Below, piece after piece: positions 32,835 through 44,090 of a stretch of 64,000 nucleotides of DNA. Numbering within the stretch: the first letter of the stretch is position 1; the number at the start of each line of letters is the position of its first letter. The stretch covers positions 8,812,501 to 8,876,500 of the forward strand of contig BSBM01000592.1 in the NCBI GenBank assembly GCA_027924585.1, read 5' to 3'. The translations under genes and the position numbers were made by a program. The stretch is from Larix kaempferi. Taxonomy: Eukaryota; Streptophyta; Pinopsida; Pinales; Pinaceae. The notes beneath the pieces were generated by a model, which was not told the origin of the DNA, ran no database searches, and saw nothing but the letters and a program-made list of their open reading frames with translations.

Positions 32835-34333
32835 TTACTTTATTGTCAGTTGGACGCTAGCCTGAAACCTGTTAGCCCCTCTCACCGCTCCTCCTCGAGT
32901 CACGATTCCAACAGTCACGTTTTGACTCCTAACTTTTGTCGAGATCTTTTGTACCACTGGTGGATTCTTGTTTTGATTTTGATTTGGCGGAGGTGGGGGC
33001 AGGTTCTTAGTTTTCCATTTCGCTGAGGACAATCTTCGACCCCATGATCCACAACACTGCAATAACTGCATTGTGGTGCTAGATTCAGGCAATCCCTCTG
33101 ATAATGCCCCTGTTTCCCACAATTGTAACATATAATGGGTCCTCGACCTCGTCTGGCAGCTCCTCCTCGGCCGACACCAGTACCTCGGCCGCCGCGGAAT
33201 CCCCCTCTGAATCCTCCTCGTAGTGGCCCATATGGCGGGTACTGCGGTTGAGCATATTGCGGATGCTGATATTGTAGTTTACCGTATTGCGGTTGTTGAA
33301 AGTGTGGTTGAGGATATGTCGGTTGGCCATATTGCGCCTGACCATACTGCAGCTGCTCATACCGCGGTTGCAGAATATACTGAGGTTGCGGTTGACTATA
33401 CTGTTGTTGTTGCTGTACCGGTAGCTGCTCTTCTCCCTTCATGAAATATGTCTCCGTAGTCCTCTCCTTGAGTAGGTCATATGATCTGCAGTGTTTCTCA
33501 TCGTGACCAACCGATCGACATAACTTGCAATACAAGTTCGTTGGTTTCGACACCATCTTCTGCATGTACACACATTCTTCTGGTCGATGCCCTCTTAATT
33601 GACAATTGCGACACCAAGGCAGCCCTCCCCGACTGAGGGGATTTGGTGCACCCGATTGTAAATATTCTCGAAACTCTGGGAACTGATCCTTGTGGTGTCC
33701 TTCCGTCCTGCATCTAGTGCACCAGACGTCTTCGAGAGCCTCTTTCCCTTTCTTCATGTCTTGCAGCTGGATCGTCAAGTTTGCCAGTTGCGCTTGTATT
33801 TGATCCATGCCCAAACCCATTTCACCGATTGGTGAAGCCTCCAGTTTCATTGCTATCTCCAGCGCTTTTGCCTGGGTCGCTACTTTTTGTTGAACCTGTG
33901 GCCCACGAATGTGCAGCACCAACCCAACGATAAACCATTCTTTGTGCTGCATATCATTCATCCCAAAACTCACCTTCGCCATTAATGTCTTGTATTGTTG
34001 GTCGAAGTACCATACTAACTCGTTGGGAAATTGTTTGATTTCTTTGAGCTCAGTAATGTACTGCGACTCAAATTTTGGCTTTATGAATTCATCGATCATC
34101 CCTGCTTTGATCTCTGGCAATGTTTTCCCTGGATTTCTCGTCGGTACCTTAGTAAACTTCATATACCAATCTAGCGCATGGCCCTTGAGGATCGTCGTTA
34201 TTTGTCCCTTCTTTATATCTTCATCCTGGACATGCTTCACGGTCCATACTGATTCGCACAAAAACCAGTATTGTTCGGGATCCTTGGTCCCGTTACCTTG
34301 GAATGTCGGCATCTTCGCTTCATCACCCGCCAT
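32835..34333 (-). pseudogene. gag: Element C gag with five zinc knuckles and a Gln/Pro/Tyr repeat
   Basis: It starts MAGDEAKMPTFQGNGTKDP at 34333. The gag core occupies residues 1-170 (YWFLCESVWTVKH, LDWYMKF, QFPNELVWYFDQQYKTL). Then knuckles: CTRCRTEGHHKDQF (last Cys lost), CRNCQLRGHRPEEC, CKLCRSVGHDEKHC, a (Q)PQY-type repeat (about residues 310-375), a GGFRGG Arg/Gly stretch, CYNCGKQGHYQRDC and CSYCSVVDHGVEDC. Near 33020 the reading changes frame and continues as a Pro/Asn/Gln tail to 32835. One or two knuckles are usual in plant gag, so five are many. The same frame extends upstream through one TAG (34404) to a charged segment starting at 34696. Confidence 0.88.
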
Positions 34334-34402
34334 TCTTGTACTTCTACTATTATTGTTTACTGATGCACTACTCTTACTACTATTTTGGCACGTAGTAAAG
34401 CT

Positions 34403-35226
34403 CTACGAATAGCTTGTGTTTGCTTTTATCAAATTCTGAGTAGTGTGCGGAGTTGAAGGTACGTTGTAGCTTAGGGTCTGTCCTTCGACTTCTAGGGTAG
34501 CCTGTTCACTTTCTTCATTGCAATAAGGTCGCTTCCTCCCTTGTGGTCCTGTTTCGCAGTCTTCTGTTTCGGTCCTCTCAGGAGACTCTCTCTTAGTCCT
34601 CCTCTTCTTCTCAGGACGTCGAAATATCACCCCACTCCTCAAGGTACCACACTCTTTGTCAGATTCCCTTAAAAACTCGTCGTCGCTCATGTCCATCTAT
34701 CCCACATCTTTCTACCGGACCCGCATCCACGCGATACCCACAACTTTCGCCCACCTGATCCTCTACTCGTCAGAGTTCATCCTTAATATGTCGTTTTCGC
34801 GGACGAGCATCTTAATCCACAGTTTCAACAGCAGCAGGAATCTCTCCCTGGGTCCTTTGAAAACTTCCTTTCTGTGTCGTTGTATGATTTGATTGTGTTC
34901 ACAACGAACTCAGTGATGTATCCTTCTAAGATACTATCCACCTAGAAGTCAACAGCTCGTGATACCTTAATGTCGACTCATTTCAGCTTTCGAATCAACT
35001 CTGGAGTCCAATGGTTCGGCTTAGTCTTTTGGTAATGGTTCTTTTGAAACGTTAATTGCGCTAACCACTCGTGCAACAATACTGGGAATTTGCAGAAGAA
35101 TATCTCGTGGATATCCGAATAAATGTACTTCTACAACCAATTGCTTACTATTTGTCCAGGGTTTTGCTTTTCTCCTTCCGCGAATTCTTCTGCCCTCTTG
35201 TCAAACCAGTCTTGGATCTCCGGTTT
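34403..35226 (-). pseudogene. Element C: coding sequence upstream of gag, truncated at the deleted 5' LTR
   Basis: Minus-strand readings here look like protein. DWFDKRAEEFAEGEKQNPG and HEWLAQLTFQKNHYQ (about 35210-35010) and ITEFVVNTIKSYNDTERKFSKD (35-base steps to about 34850) are followed, after a frame change, by KMLVRENDILRMNSDE and then MSDDEFLRESDKECGTLRSG (34690 onward) in the gag frame. It ends abruptly at 35227, where the remnant LTR begins. I do not recognise it. It is either an N-terminal extension of gag or a separate first ORF whose start was lost in the deletion. Confidence 0.5.
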
Positions 35227-35552
35227 CGAACATCTTCATGCATTCATCAAAACTTGCGGAATAATCTTCGTAGAAACAGTCAAAACATCTTATTGCGGAT
35301 ACAAAGCAATTCATAACATATCATTCTCCTCTTCAACTATGATCTAAGATGCCCTTAGGCTTACAATTATATTCCTATTTATATGATACTAAATGGTTAC
35401 AAAACGGTCCACATGATCCATTTCTAACTAACTAAACCACTTCCGCACTTTCGTCGGCTCCTTGTTATTTGCAAATGGACCTTTCTTCCGCGGATGGTCC
35501 TTCTTCGCACTGTCGGCTTCCGCACTTCATGCAGACTAATCCTGTGCCAACA
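35227..35552 (-). repeat. Remnant of the 5' LTR of element C
   Basis: It matches 27276-27601 over 326 bases, including the TATA box (35383-35376). The missing part corresponds to 26859-27275. The junction with coding sequence falls at a four-base CGAA shared with the LTR, as in deletions by illegitimate recombination. Confidence 0.88.
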
Positions 35553-36576
35553 AGGCCTTTCTCATTTTTATATGTGTAATCAAAGTGAGGAGACAACGAT
35601 CCATCTATTTTCGAAGTGCAATTTATCTGTAAAGGTTTGGAGTATAATTTTGGAAAGTTTTGAATATAGGCATTGTTATCCTAACTAACTAGAGAGATGC
35701 TTTTGTCACTTGGCATAAAGCTTACCAAAGGAAATTTAAAAACAAGCTTCTTCTAAAGCACGTGTGGAGTCTTCTTCCATATGTAATTTTCTAGAAAATC
35801 TGGCTTGCTAGAAACTTAGTCTGTTTTAATCATCTCAAGGTTACAGTCAGAGAGGTGGCAACCCAGGCTTGGGCTCTGATTATCAAGATTCTACTAGATA
35901 AAGAATGTTTCAAGCAAAATGTGTTAGCTCTCACTCGGGAGGAAAGAATTTGGATTAGAATTTTGCTCAATCATCCTTATTCTAATCTTCCAAAGCAAAA
36001 AATATTTCAAAAGAGAGAATCTCCTTGGCTTTTGAGAGTCGAGTCCTCGAAAATGACAAAATGGATAACCAAGAAAAATCAACATATCTTATTTTTTGAT
36101 GGTGTTTCTAAGAACATCCAGGGGTAGCAGGAGCAAGAGGGGTGATCTATGACCCCGGTGGAAAACAAAAGTTTAAGTATGCCTGGAGCTTGGGTAATTT
36201 GTCTAATAATCATGTGAATGCCTTAGCGCTTTGGAAGGGACTGCAAATTGCCAAAAATAATCATATATGGAAGATAATATTAGTGGGGGACTCAAAGATC
36301 ATTACTCGTAGTGTGGCTTTAAACAGGTTTCCCTTGGATGGACCTCTTAGTCGAATAATGGGGAGAGTTAAACTTATGTTAGCAGAGATTGATGAATACA
36401 AAGTTTTTCATGTGCTAAGGAATTCCAATGTTGTTGGAGATGCTCAAGCTAACATAGCTATATCCTTTCTCCAAGGAATAATAAAAATCAATGAAAGGCA
36501 ACTTTTTTATCATATACCTTATCACAATGCATTTCATTCTACCAAACTATGCTCTTGTGACTGGTTTTGGAAATGA
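35553..36576 (+). pseudogene. LINE ORF2 C-terminal part: zf-RVT remnant and RNase H
   Basis: After element C the LINE resumes with HFYMCNQSEETTIHLFSKC (about 35562-35620), the C-C-H-C zinc-binding region of plant L1. A degraded stretch follows, then an RNase H domain in 36085-36480: FFDGVSKNIQG (first Asp), GNLSNNHVNALALWKGL, ILVGDSKIITRS (Asp) and NVVGDAQANIAI (Asp). The Glu usually found in the second motif is replaced by Asn, so activity is doubtful. C-terminal RNase H domains of archaeal type are known in a subset of plant L1 elements. The frame changes once near 36127. Confidence 0.85.
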
Positions 36577-37740
36577 CAGATGGCACAAATATCTAACTGC
36601 TCATCCTATAATTTTTAATTTGATTGAGAACTTTAGTTTTCTCAGTCATTCGAAGCAGTTAAATTCATGTAAGAGGAGGAATATTTCTACGTGTGAGATT
36701 TATGTCCAGTACTCTGGCACATAAATGAAGGATTTTATTATAAAAAATGGCAATTGTGACAAGATATGAATAATCCTAGATATTCTTGAGCAATGGAAGG
36801 ATTGCTCTAATACATGTTATTGGGGTTGGGAGGTCCTCAATAGAAAACTTGTAGATCCAAGCTTCAATATTGAGAAATGGGAAAAAGGTAGGAAGACTAT
36901 TTTTAAGCTGTGGTGTTTGTTCTCTCACGAGGTTGACAGAAGCAGACAATTCTTTTGGGGAAATCTTATATCTATTGGTGAGATTATTCCTCTATGTTCT
37001 TAGTAGGGGAATTTTGTTTTACCCAAACTTCAAACCCTGTTCTTTGGGGATGGAGTTGATGAGTTTTTAATTTGGAGCCCGAATGATAAGAGCAGGAATT
37101 GCAATTTTTATAATTCCTTGGATCTGCAGGAGACTACAGTGAGTATTTTGCATCTTACGGTGGTTCTGCTGATACTTTGTTGCCTGCTATGAAAGGAGGT
37201 AGATACAAACTCTTATTGCAGAATAGGAGGCGAAAAAAGCAGAAGAATTTTGTATGGAAGTTCAAGAATAGGTACAATATGGGAAACAAAGACGTGGTTG
37301 AGGAAATTGCTAGCATTGTTGATGATGTCAATGCAAAAGATTTGGTTTGTCATTTATGGAAGAAGGCTAAGAAGCTTAAGAAAGAGAGCAAAGTTATCAA
37401 ACATACTATAAACAAGAATATCCCCATCTTCAATTTGCATTCCAAGAACCAAAGCAAGTAGAATGTCAACCAAGGAATCGGGTGGTGCCCCTATGGAAGA
37501 CATAAAGTAGGAAATTCATGTAAAAATTTCTCAACTGGAAAAATTCAACATTTCAGGGGAAGAAAGGACCGAAGATCTTGAGATGTTAGGAGTAAATCAT
37601 TTTGCTTTTTGATATGTAACACAAATGTATTTTCCTTTGTGGGAAATGTTTTAGAGTATGTTTTAGAAGGACATATAGACAGTTTAAAGGAACTATTCTT
37701 GTTGCAGTTTGGATAGTCATTCCCAGATTTGAACTTGTAA
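36577..37740 (+). other. LINE downstream region with a basic ORF (37177-37461)
   Basis: The stretch after RNase H is stop-rich. An ORF at 37177-37461 (94 aa) begins MLPAMKGGRYKLLLQNRRRKK and is very basic, with KKAKKLKKESKVIKHTINK near its end. A frame without stops leads into it from about 37120. I do not recognise it. It could be the C-terminus of the LINE protein or part of an older insertion. Confidence 0.35.
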
Positions 37741-37860
37741 AGTTGTGTGTAAAAATCTATATCAGAATTATTGTATTTAGGATTACCAGTCGGGCCGCAT
37801 CCTATCGTTTTCATATTAATATAAAAGTAACTATTTTTGTTAACAAAAAATAATTTCAAA
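37741..37860 (+). other. Probable 3' end of the LINE
   Basis: TCGGGCCGCATCCTATCG followed by TTTTCATATTAATATAAAAG and an A-rich run near 37845-37855 resembles the 3' UTR and tail of plant L1 elements. The target duplication cannot be checked because the 5' end is outside the window. Confidence 0.45.
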
Positions 37861-39599
37861 TAAAGTCATTTTTTTTATAGATGCTTCTTGTATCCCAATG
37901 CAACAGGCATGGACCTTCTTAATATGAGAATATATTTAATGAGGCAAATTCGACTTGCAACGTTTAACTACTCAAGCTTCCTTCAACTAAGAAGTTGCTA
38001 GTGGAGTATCTATTCCATTAAAGTTGACGAAGACTTGCGTCTAAGCCTAACAATGTTTTGCTAACACAAGCACAAGTATGTCATTAGAGAGACTTGAACC
38101 CTAGTGGGGGCAATATAATTGTTGCTCTTTCATCGATTCAACAAGGCGTTCCAAATTGTTATCATTTAGAAAACAATATAAATTCTATGCTTTTAAATTT
38201 GTTTTTATAATCTAAAAAACACGAAGCAAACATAATTCCATGCTTATTAGGGTAGGGAGGCCAATAGTGGAGTAGGAACTAGTAGTGGTCATATAACTTA
38301 TCCCATAAACCACTCAATAGATGACAAGCATAAACACGAGTAAATGAGCAAATTAATTTAGTTAAATATAGGTTCATAATCCATAATAGGTTCAAAAAAT
38401 TCCCATATGTTGATTGGGCCCATGACTGTCCATAAAAAGCCTTTTTAATTCCAACTGTAGATAACTGACATATCTACCTTACAAACCATCTTGTCCCTTC
38501 CATAGCTAATTATGTTCTGACCTAGAGATCATATCAAACCTTAAAACATCCCACATAATCCAATCTACAAGAACATATCCTCTATAACTTCAGGCCCAAC
38601 TACAACAAATGATCTATCGAGAAGACGAAAACAACCAACAACTCAACTCATCCTAGCACACATCCTCAACTGCACAGTTTAAAGGGTTGTGGATGTAAGC
38701 TTCCCCCACATGTATATTCAACTACTCAACCCACCCAATGCAATAAATTACACCCAACCCATTAACTTGATCAAATCAAGCATTAAATTGATTAGAAACA
38801 TGAGGATCAACTAAGATAGTTTCCTAACCATTGAATCATACTCAAATCAATGCTACACACTCATTCACAAATTCAAGTTTTTGATCCATGCCATTGCCAT
38901 CCACCAATCAAATCCAACAAAATCAATCTATAAAAAGCATCAATTATTCCACATTTTACCATATTTGCATTCCATAATTTCAAACTAATTAGCAACAATG
39001 TCAACAGAAAACATAATTTCAAATTATTTATAAGCACTATCAGTTGTCCATCAGAGTGTTTTAAGATAAGGTATTAACAGTTTCTTATATAATCTACATT
39101 ACTATCAATTCATGTTATAATATTTTACTATTAATTCATGCTAGAGTATATATGAAAATAGGTTAGAATATATATGCAAACACATGCAACCTACATTGAC
39201 AAATTCATTTCTTTGTTTATGAGCTAACAAGCAAACCACATGTAAACACATCATTCACATATATAACCATAGAACATTCTCATTTCTAAATTTAACTATA
39301 AGATCATACAACTTGAAAATCCGAATTCGCATCATTCAAGTAGGGTTACAAAATTTACATTATGCACAAACAAAAACTTAGATTGCAATAGCTTCATGCA
39401 AATAATAAAGATACAAGAACACTATGGAAATATAAGTAGGGTTACACAATTTACTTTATGTACAAATAGAAACTTAAATTGCAAAAGTTTCATGCAAATA
39501 ATGAAGATACAAGAACACTGTGATAATTTATGCAATGACATAGAAATAGATATTGCATGTGTACATTTTTTTGTCAATACTATCTAGGTTTTTGTAGTC
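37861..39599. other. AT-rich spacer
   Basis: No coding feature is seen. It contains the 96-bp tandem repeat at 39341-39532. Confidence 0.6.
39341..39532. repeat. 96-bp tandem repeat, two copies
   Basis: TAGGGTTACA starts at 39341 and again at 39437, and the two 96-base units align throughout, with about a dozen changes (for example CATGCAAATAATAAAGATAC against CATGCAAATAATGAAGATAC). Confidence 0.85.
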
Positions 39600-41840
39600 A
39601 TGCCAAGAGTCAATCACATTGCTCATACAAGGAGGTCAAGGAGACGAGTTACTAGGGGTGCACGACTACAATGCACTTCATCAAATAAAGACATACCCCA
39701 TGTTGTTGCTAACAACAATCCTACCAAGGATGGTGAAGAGCATAACGAGACATAGACTGATGGTGATGTTCCATAGTCAACCACGTTGCAAGGTGCGAGT
39801 GCAAGCAAGAATATCAGTGCCATAAGAGTATGGAAAAAACATGATATGCTGACTACAGTTGATGATGTAGAATTCAATGGGTATTTTGTTAGATAAGCTA
39901 CCAAAAAGCATGGGATTGCAACCACAAAAGAAAAGTGGTTGTTTGGTGCACGAAGATGGATATATTGGGCCATGAGATGGAATTAATACAACTGAAATCC
40001 ATTGTTTCTCAAATCTACCAAGATAGGCCAAATCCATTCAGATATGGGTTTCCTGGGAAATCATGGTGGTCGGGGTTTTTAAAAAGGCATCCATAACTTG
40101 TGTTACAAACAACAAAAGGCCTTGATAAGGATAGGGCTATAAATATACACGCTGCAGTTGTGTCCAAGTTTTATGACACATTATCCATTGTTTATGAGAA
40201 ACAAGCCTACAGTCCAAACTATATATGGAACTGCGATGAAATAGTTTACAAGCAAGGAGGAATTGTGGCATGTGGATAATTGCCAAGAGAGGGAGCATGA
40301 ATGTACCAAAAAAAATTCCTAAGAGTACGGAGTGGATAACTATTATGTGTTGTGTAAATGCAATCGATGCATCAATAGCTAGGTTTTATTTGTTCAAGTA
40401 AAGACTCAATTGAAAAAACTATATCCAAAATTGTGAACCAAGAGCATGCATGGTTGGATATCCCCATGCATGTATGACTAAAGAGTTGTTTTTGAATTGG
40501 CTTTTTCACTTTGTTGCATATGTAGCTAGTGGTGTCTCACCTTAAAATAGGCACTTGATTATTTATGATGGTCATGGAAACTAGATAGCTATACAAACCA
40601 TCGAGGAGGAAAACAGACTGGGCATTGACTTGTTGACTTTACCTATGCATACTACACACAAGTTGCAACCTCTCGATGTGAGTGTGTTTAGGCCTTTGAA
40701 GAGTTACTTAATGTCTCAGAGAGAAACATGGATGGCCAAGAACCCATGGATTGAGGTAAATTGGTTTGAACTAGTTGAATTGCTAGTAAATTTTTTAAAA
40801 AGGCTCTCACCCCCTCGAATATCAAGGTTGGATTTAAGCGGAGTGGAATCTAGCCACTGAACTATGATGCTCTTCTCCATGACATTTGTTGTAGCCAAGC
40901 CTTTGATTTACATGGCCAAGAAGATGTAGATGTTGTAGACAACATGTTATCCCTGTCTCAAGGACATAGTGTGCCATTGGGTGACAATGGTGACCATGTC
41001 AGTGCAACTCAATATGATCATGAACTAGATGAACACAACATGGAATTTGTCGAGTCACACGAAACACATACAGATCATGCAGAGCATATTTCGAATGACC
41101 CTGCTGATTTGAATGTGGTTGTAGGTGGTTAAGTAGCAGGAATCAATGAGGAACAATTAAAAATACCAAGCCTAGTTGCACCATCTGAGTGGTTGGTAGA
41201 AGCCATGATGAATATGAACATAAATATTCTCATTGACACCAATGACGAAATCCTTAGTATGCATTCCCAGGAAATAGTCCTGAACAATGAACATGTCCAT
41301 TATTATGTGAATGATGGGGGCATAAAAGAACACATTGTAGTTATTAAAGAACTAGATGGAGAAGATAAAGCTAATGAAGCACTGATCCCAGATGATCCTC
41401 AGATTCAACAAGGTACCACACTAGTACACGGTCAACTCCTAAAGCTTTCAATGGAGAGAATGCAAGCACATCGATCAACAGGAACACCATATTATCTTCT
41501 ATTAGGCATGAGCTCACATTTTCTTACTTTAGAGGATTACATCAAATTATTGGTTGAGGCTGAACAAAAGAAAAGGGATATGTAGGAAATAAAACAAAAG
41601 AAGAAGGACTAGACAAAGGAGAAGAAGTCAGAGAGGATTGTTGTAGGAGAACATTGAATGCACAAAAGGATTCGAAGAGAGATAGAGATGCAAGAAAAAG
41701 AGCACCAAAAACAAGTGGGAAGGCAAGAAAGGGGACAAGGAAAGGCACATAGTCTTCAAAATCATGGAGGGAGGACGAAGGAGGTGGACAAAACTGCAAA
41801 CGCAACCGAGTATGGGAGGATGGTGTCCAACTCATGAGAT
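39600..41840 (+). pseudogene. Pogo/Tigger-like (DDE_1) transposase, decayed
   Basis: It starts at ATG 39600 (MPRVNHIAHTRRSRRR). Recognisable parts in order: a DNA-binding-like region with KEKWLFGARRWIYWAM (about 39920-39980); NYIWNCDEI (first catalytic Asp, about 40216-40242); EWITIMCCVNAIDAS; IYDGHG (second Asp, about 40560-40577); and PMHTTHKLQPLDVSVFRPLK (third Asp, about 40645-40705), the signature of pogo/Tigger/CENP-B-type transposases. An acidic tail and a charged Lys/Glu-rich coiled region (41140-41800) follow. Several frameshifts and stops. Terminal inverted repeats and a TA duplication were not found by eye. It would excise and insert DNA by cut and paste. Confidence 0.82.
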
Positions 41841-42462
41841 CCACTTATAGACAATCCACGATTATTCCAATGCTTTATAAACATCCAAATCCCATAATAT
41901 CATCTATCTGCTCAATCTCCTCCCCTTATTCCTACTAGATCAAGGGCCTATCCGATAGAGGCTATTCCAACACCTCCAATTAATCCATGGGTATTGAGCA
42001 CAAGTCAAACCTAGGGTTTTTCAATTCCTCCTTACTTGTAAGAAACAAACTAGCCTCAAGCAAGTACAGACACCTCAAATCCTTTTGGTCAAGCAGTCTT
42101 AGGTAGGTCAACCTACTTGGCTGAAGCAAATGTAAGTAAATCAACAAGTTTAGGCAATGCAGACACTGAACCTCCTCGACAATAGAGATATCAAATGCTT
42201 AGCCTAACCACATGCAATGTGGATTTTGTTATAGAGGCATTTTGTGGTTGTTCCTCTTGTCCTATATTGAATCCAATCTATGGAGTTGAATATATGCAGT
42301 CAATTTTCTCTATAATTCAAGGCATTTTATTCGGGGGATGTTAAGATCCATGCACACATCAATATCACAAGAGAGCACTTATTTTTTTTAGAACAAAAAA
42401 TTGTACTTCCTTTATTTCAAGTAAAAAAAATGAAATTAAATTTAACACCTGTACAAGGACAT
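41841..42462. other. Spacer between the pogo-like element and element D
   Basis: No gene is seen. Oligo-T and oligo-A runs lie at 42390-42430. Confidence 0.5.
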
Positions 42463-44075
42463 TGTCATGTCCCTTTTCGGATGACCACCATGGGGATGAC
42501 TTATTAACCTATTCAGTTCTCGTATGCTATAGTCGGTGAAGCAGGGAATTAATTAATCATTTAATGTCACCTAGGCTTAAACTACTTTATAAGTGACATT
42601 AATTATTAATTCATAAAGTGACTTTTTAAAAGTCACTTTATATTAAAAAGGTGTCAGAAAAAGTGCAAAGGGTGCCAAAATGAAATTAAAAGACAAAAAG
42701 GGCCATTTGCTCACTAAAGTCACTTTATAATATTTAAAAGTCAGAAACGGTCAAGGGAAGTCGAAAACTCACAAAGGGGGAGATAAGAAAATATAAAAGG
42801 GACATGAGAGCTCATTCTCATTCATTCTTGTCATTTTGCATTTTCAAAACTTGAGAGCTTTTGAGCTTGGCTTTCTCTTGGATGAAACCCTAAGGGAGAG
42901 GAGAATAGTTTCGGTGGTGAGACAAACCCGCCCTAGCTATTGGAATGAGAAATCACTCATATTTCTCAAGTGTTCTTCATTGCCATCACTTATTATCAAG
43001 TGTTCATCTCAAATCTTCAGGGCCATGGATTTTGATTACTTTACATCTTCATATTTGTAGTTTTAATGAAGTTTGGGTTAGTCATTGTTGAAGGGCGATT
43101 TTAGAAGGGAAAGTTGCCTTATCTCCTGTAGGGGTCGAGTTTGTTTAGTAGAGGAGAAAAGGGAGCAATTTGCTTCACTATCCAGTGTAGAGTATACTTC
43201 ATTGTGGACTGTGCATCTACAGGAGGGTGCACCATCACATCTAGCTGTTAGTATTGTGGATAGTTAAGGGGGAAAGTGCAATGTACAACTGAGGCCGAAC
43301 TCATTATGGGAATCACTTATCTTGTTGTGGTTGAGTTTTCTCTTATGTGGGCATCATATTGATTCCATTCTTGGAGTTGAGTTGCTCTTCATACGGCTAC
43401 AGGAAACTACCAAAATCATGGGTCTGTTCTGTTGCTATAAAGTCAACAAAAGGGGGTTGATTTAACACCATATTATTGCTACAGAATTGTGGGAGTTGAA
43501 TCATAGTCTAAGGAGGGAGGAAGGTCCATGCCTTGCTGCTAATATCTCTATCTAAGACATTAGCTACAGAAAGAGGGGGACCAACATCTACCTTGTGTTG
43601 AGGTGGCTCTTACACCAAAGCGTCAAAGGAACATTGCAGGCATGTAAACTGAATTAAATAAATATATTTTCAGATATGAAAATTCTCTCTTTAAGTTTGA
43701 TAATATATGTAGTTTCACTATTCAAATATTATTTAGTATATTCACATATTATGAATGATGTCTACCATACTTGCCATATGAAAAGTTCAATGTAAGTCAC
43801 TAGAAATTAGATCTACAAAGCTCAAACTTCATAGTACACCTACAGTAATGAATAACCAAAGTGTTTGACGAAAACTTCAAGTTAGAAATTATCTACAGTA
43901 AAATACAACAACATAATACACTAAGAGTTTGTCAAAAGAGCTCATCAAAGATCTCCAATCATAGCATGACAATCAACTTGGATCTTACTTACATTCTACG
44001 ATAGTTTGTTAAAATGTTCTAAAGTAGTACTTAGCTAATAGTAGGTTGTTAAATTTTTGACTCGGGGACTTTATA
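42463..44075 (+). repeat. 5' LTR of element D
   Basis: It aligns with 49014-50636. TATAAAAG (42792-42799) is a good TATA box. Its terminal CA has become TA. U3 carries the AAAGTGACTTT palindromes described separately. Confidence 0.93.
42585..42735. promoter_or_regulatory. Palindromic AAGTGACTTT cluster upstream of the element D TATA box
   Basis: TAAAGTGACTTTT (42614-42626) and AAAAGTCACTTTA (42628-42640) form a perfect 13-bp inverted repeat around one base. Further half-sites lie at about 42580-42596 (ACTTTATAAGTGAC) and 42713-42730 (TAAAGTCACTTTATAA). All are within about 210 bases upstream of TATAAAAG. The 3' LTR keeps the pair (49166-49177 and 49180-49192). This could be a transcription factor site array or a cruciform. 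Confidence 0.6.
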
Positions 44076-44076
44076 G

Positions 44077-44090
44077 TGGTATCAAAGCCA
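44077..44090 (+). other. Primer binding site of element D
   Basis: TGGTATCAAAGCCA starts one base after the LTR end and matches the initiator tRNA-Met PBS (TGGTATCAGAGCC) with one difference. Confidence 0.85.

Larger units (their letters stand above)
26859..35552 (-). mobile_element. Element C: gag-pro LTR retrotransposon with an unusual long 3' ORF, inserted in the LINE
   Basis: The intact LTR (26859-27601, 743 bp) is the 3' LTR on the minus strand. The 5' LTR survives only as 35552-35227, which matches 27601-27276; the rest of it, the PBS and leader are deleted, and the break lies at a shared CGAA. Flanks are AGGCA (26854-26858) and AGGCC (35553-35557), a 4/5 target duplication. A polypurine tract GGGGGCC precedes the 3' LTR (27602-27608 on +). 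Order on the minus strand: gag, protease, an RT stub, a gap, then a large ORF (30230 to 27641). No RT core, RNase H or integrase is found, so this element depends on others. Confidence 0.88.
24191..37860 (+). mobile_element. L1-type LINE, 5' part outside the window, interrupted by elements B and C
   Basis: The ORF2 homologue can be followed from the end of the endonuclease (24193) through RT to a zf-RVT-like region at 26820-26852, where element C (26859-35552) interrupts. Joining 26853 to 35553 restores the reading from NIQR.GIQG into LSHFYMC. It continues through an RNase H domain to about 36480 and an A-rich 3' end near 37800-37860. The N-terminal endonuclease should lie to the left of element B's other LTR. 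Many frameshifts and stops make it the oldest layer of the nest. Confidence 0.85.

Noticed and set aside
26859-35552. Element C as a Ty1/copia element
   Set aside because: The protease LLGIDWA context and the VLHEFQDLFP and VKQRPY RT entry are Ty3/gypsy style, and no integrase precedes RT.
39341-39532. Tandem repeat as a possible CRISPR-like array
   Set aside because: Only two adjacent 96-base copies with no spacers, in a plant genome.
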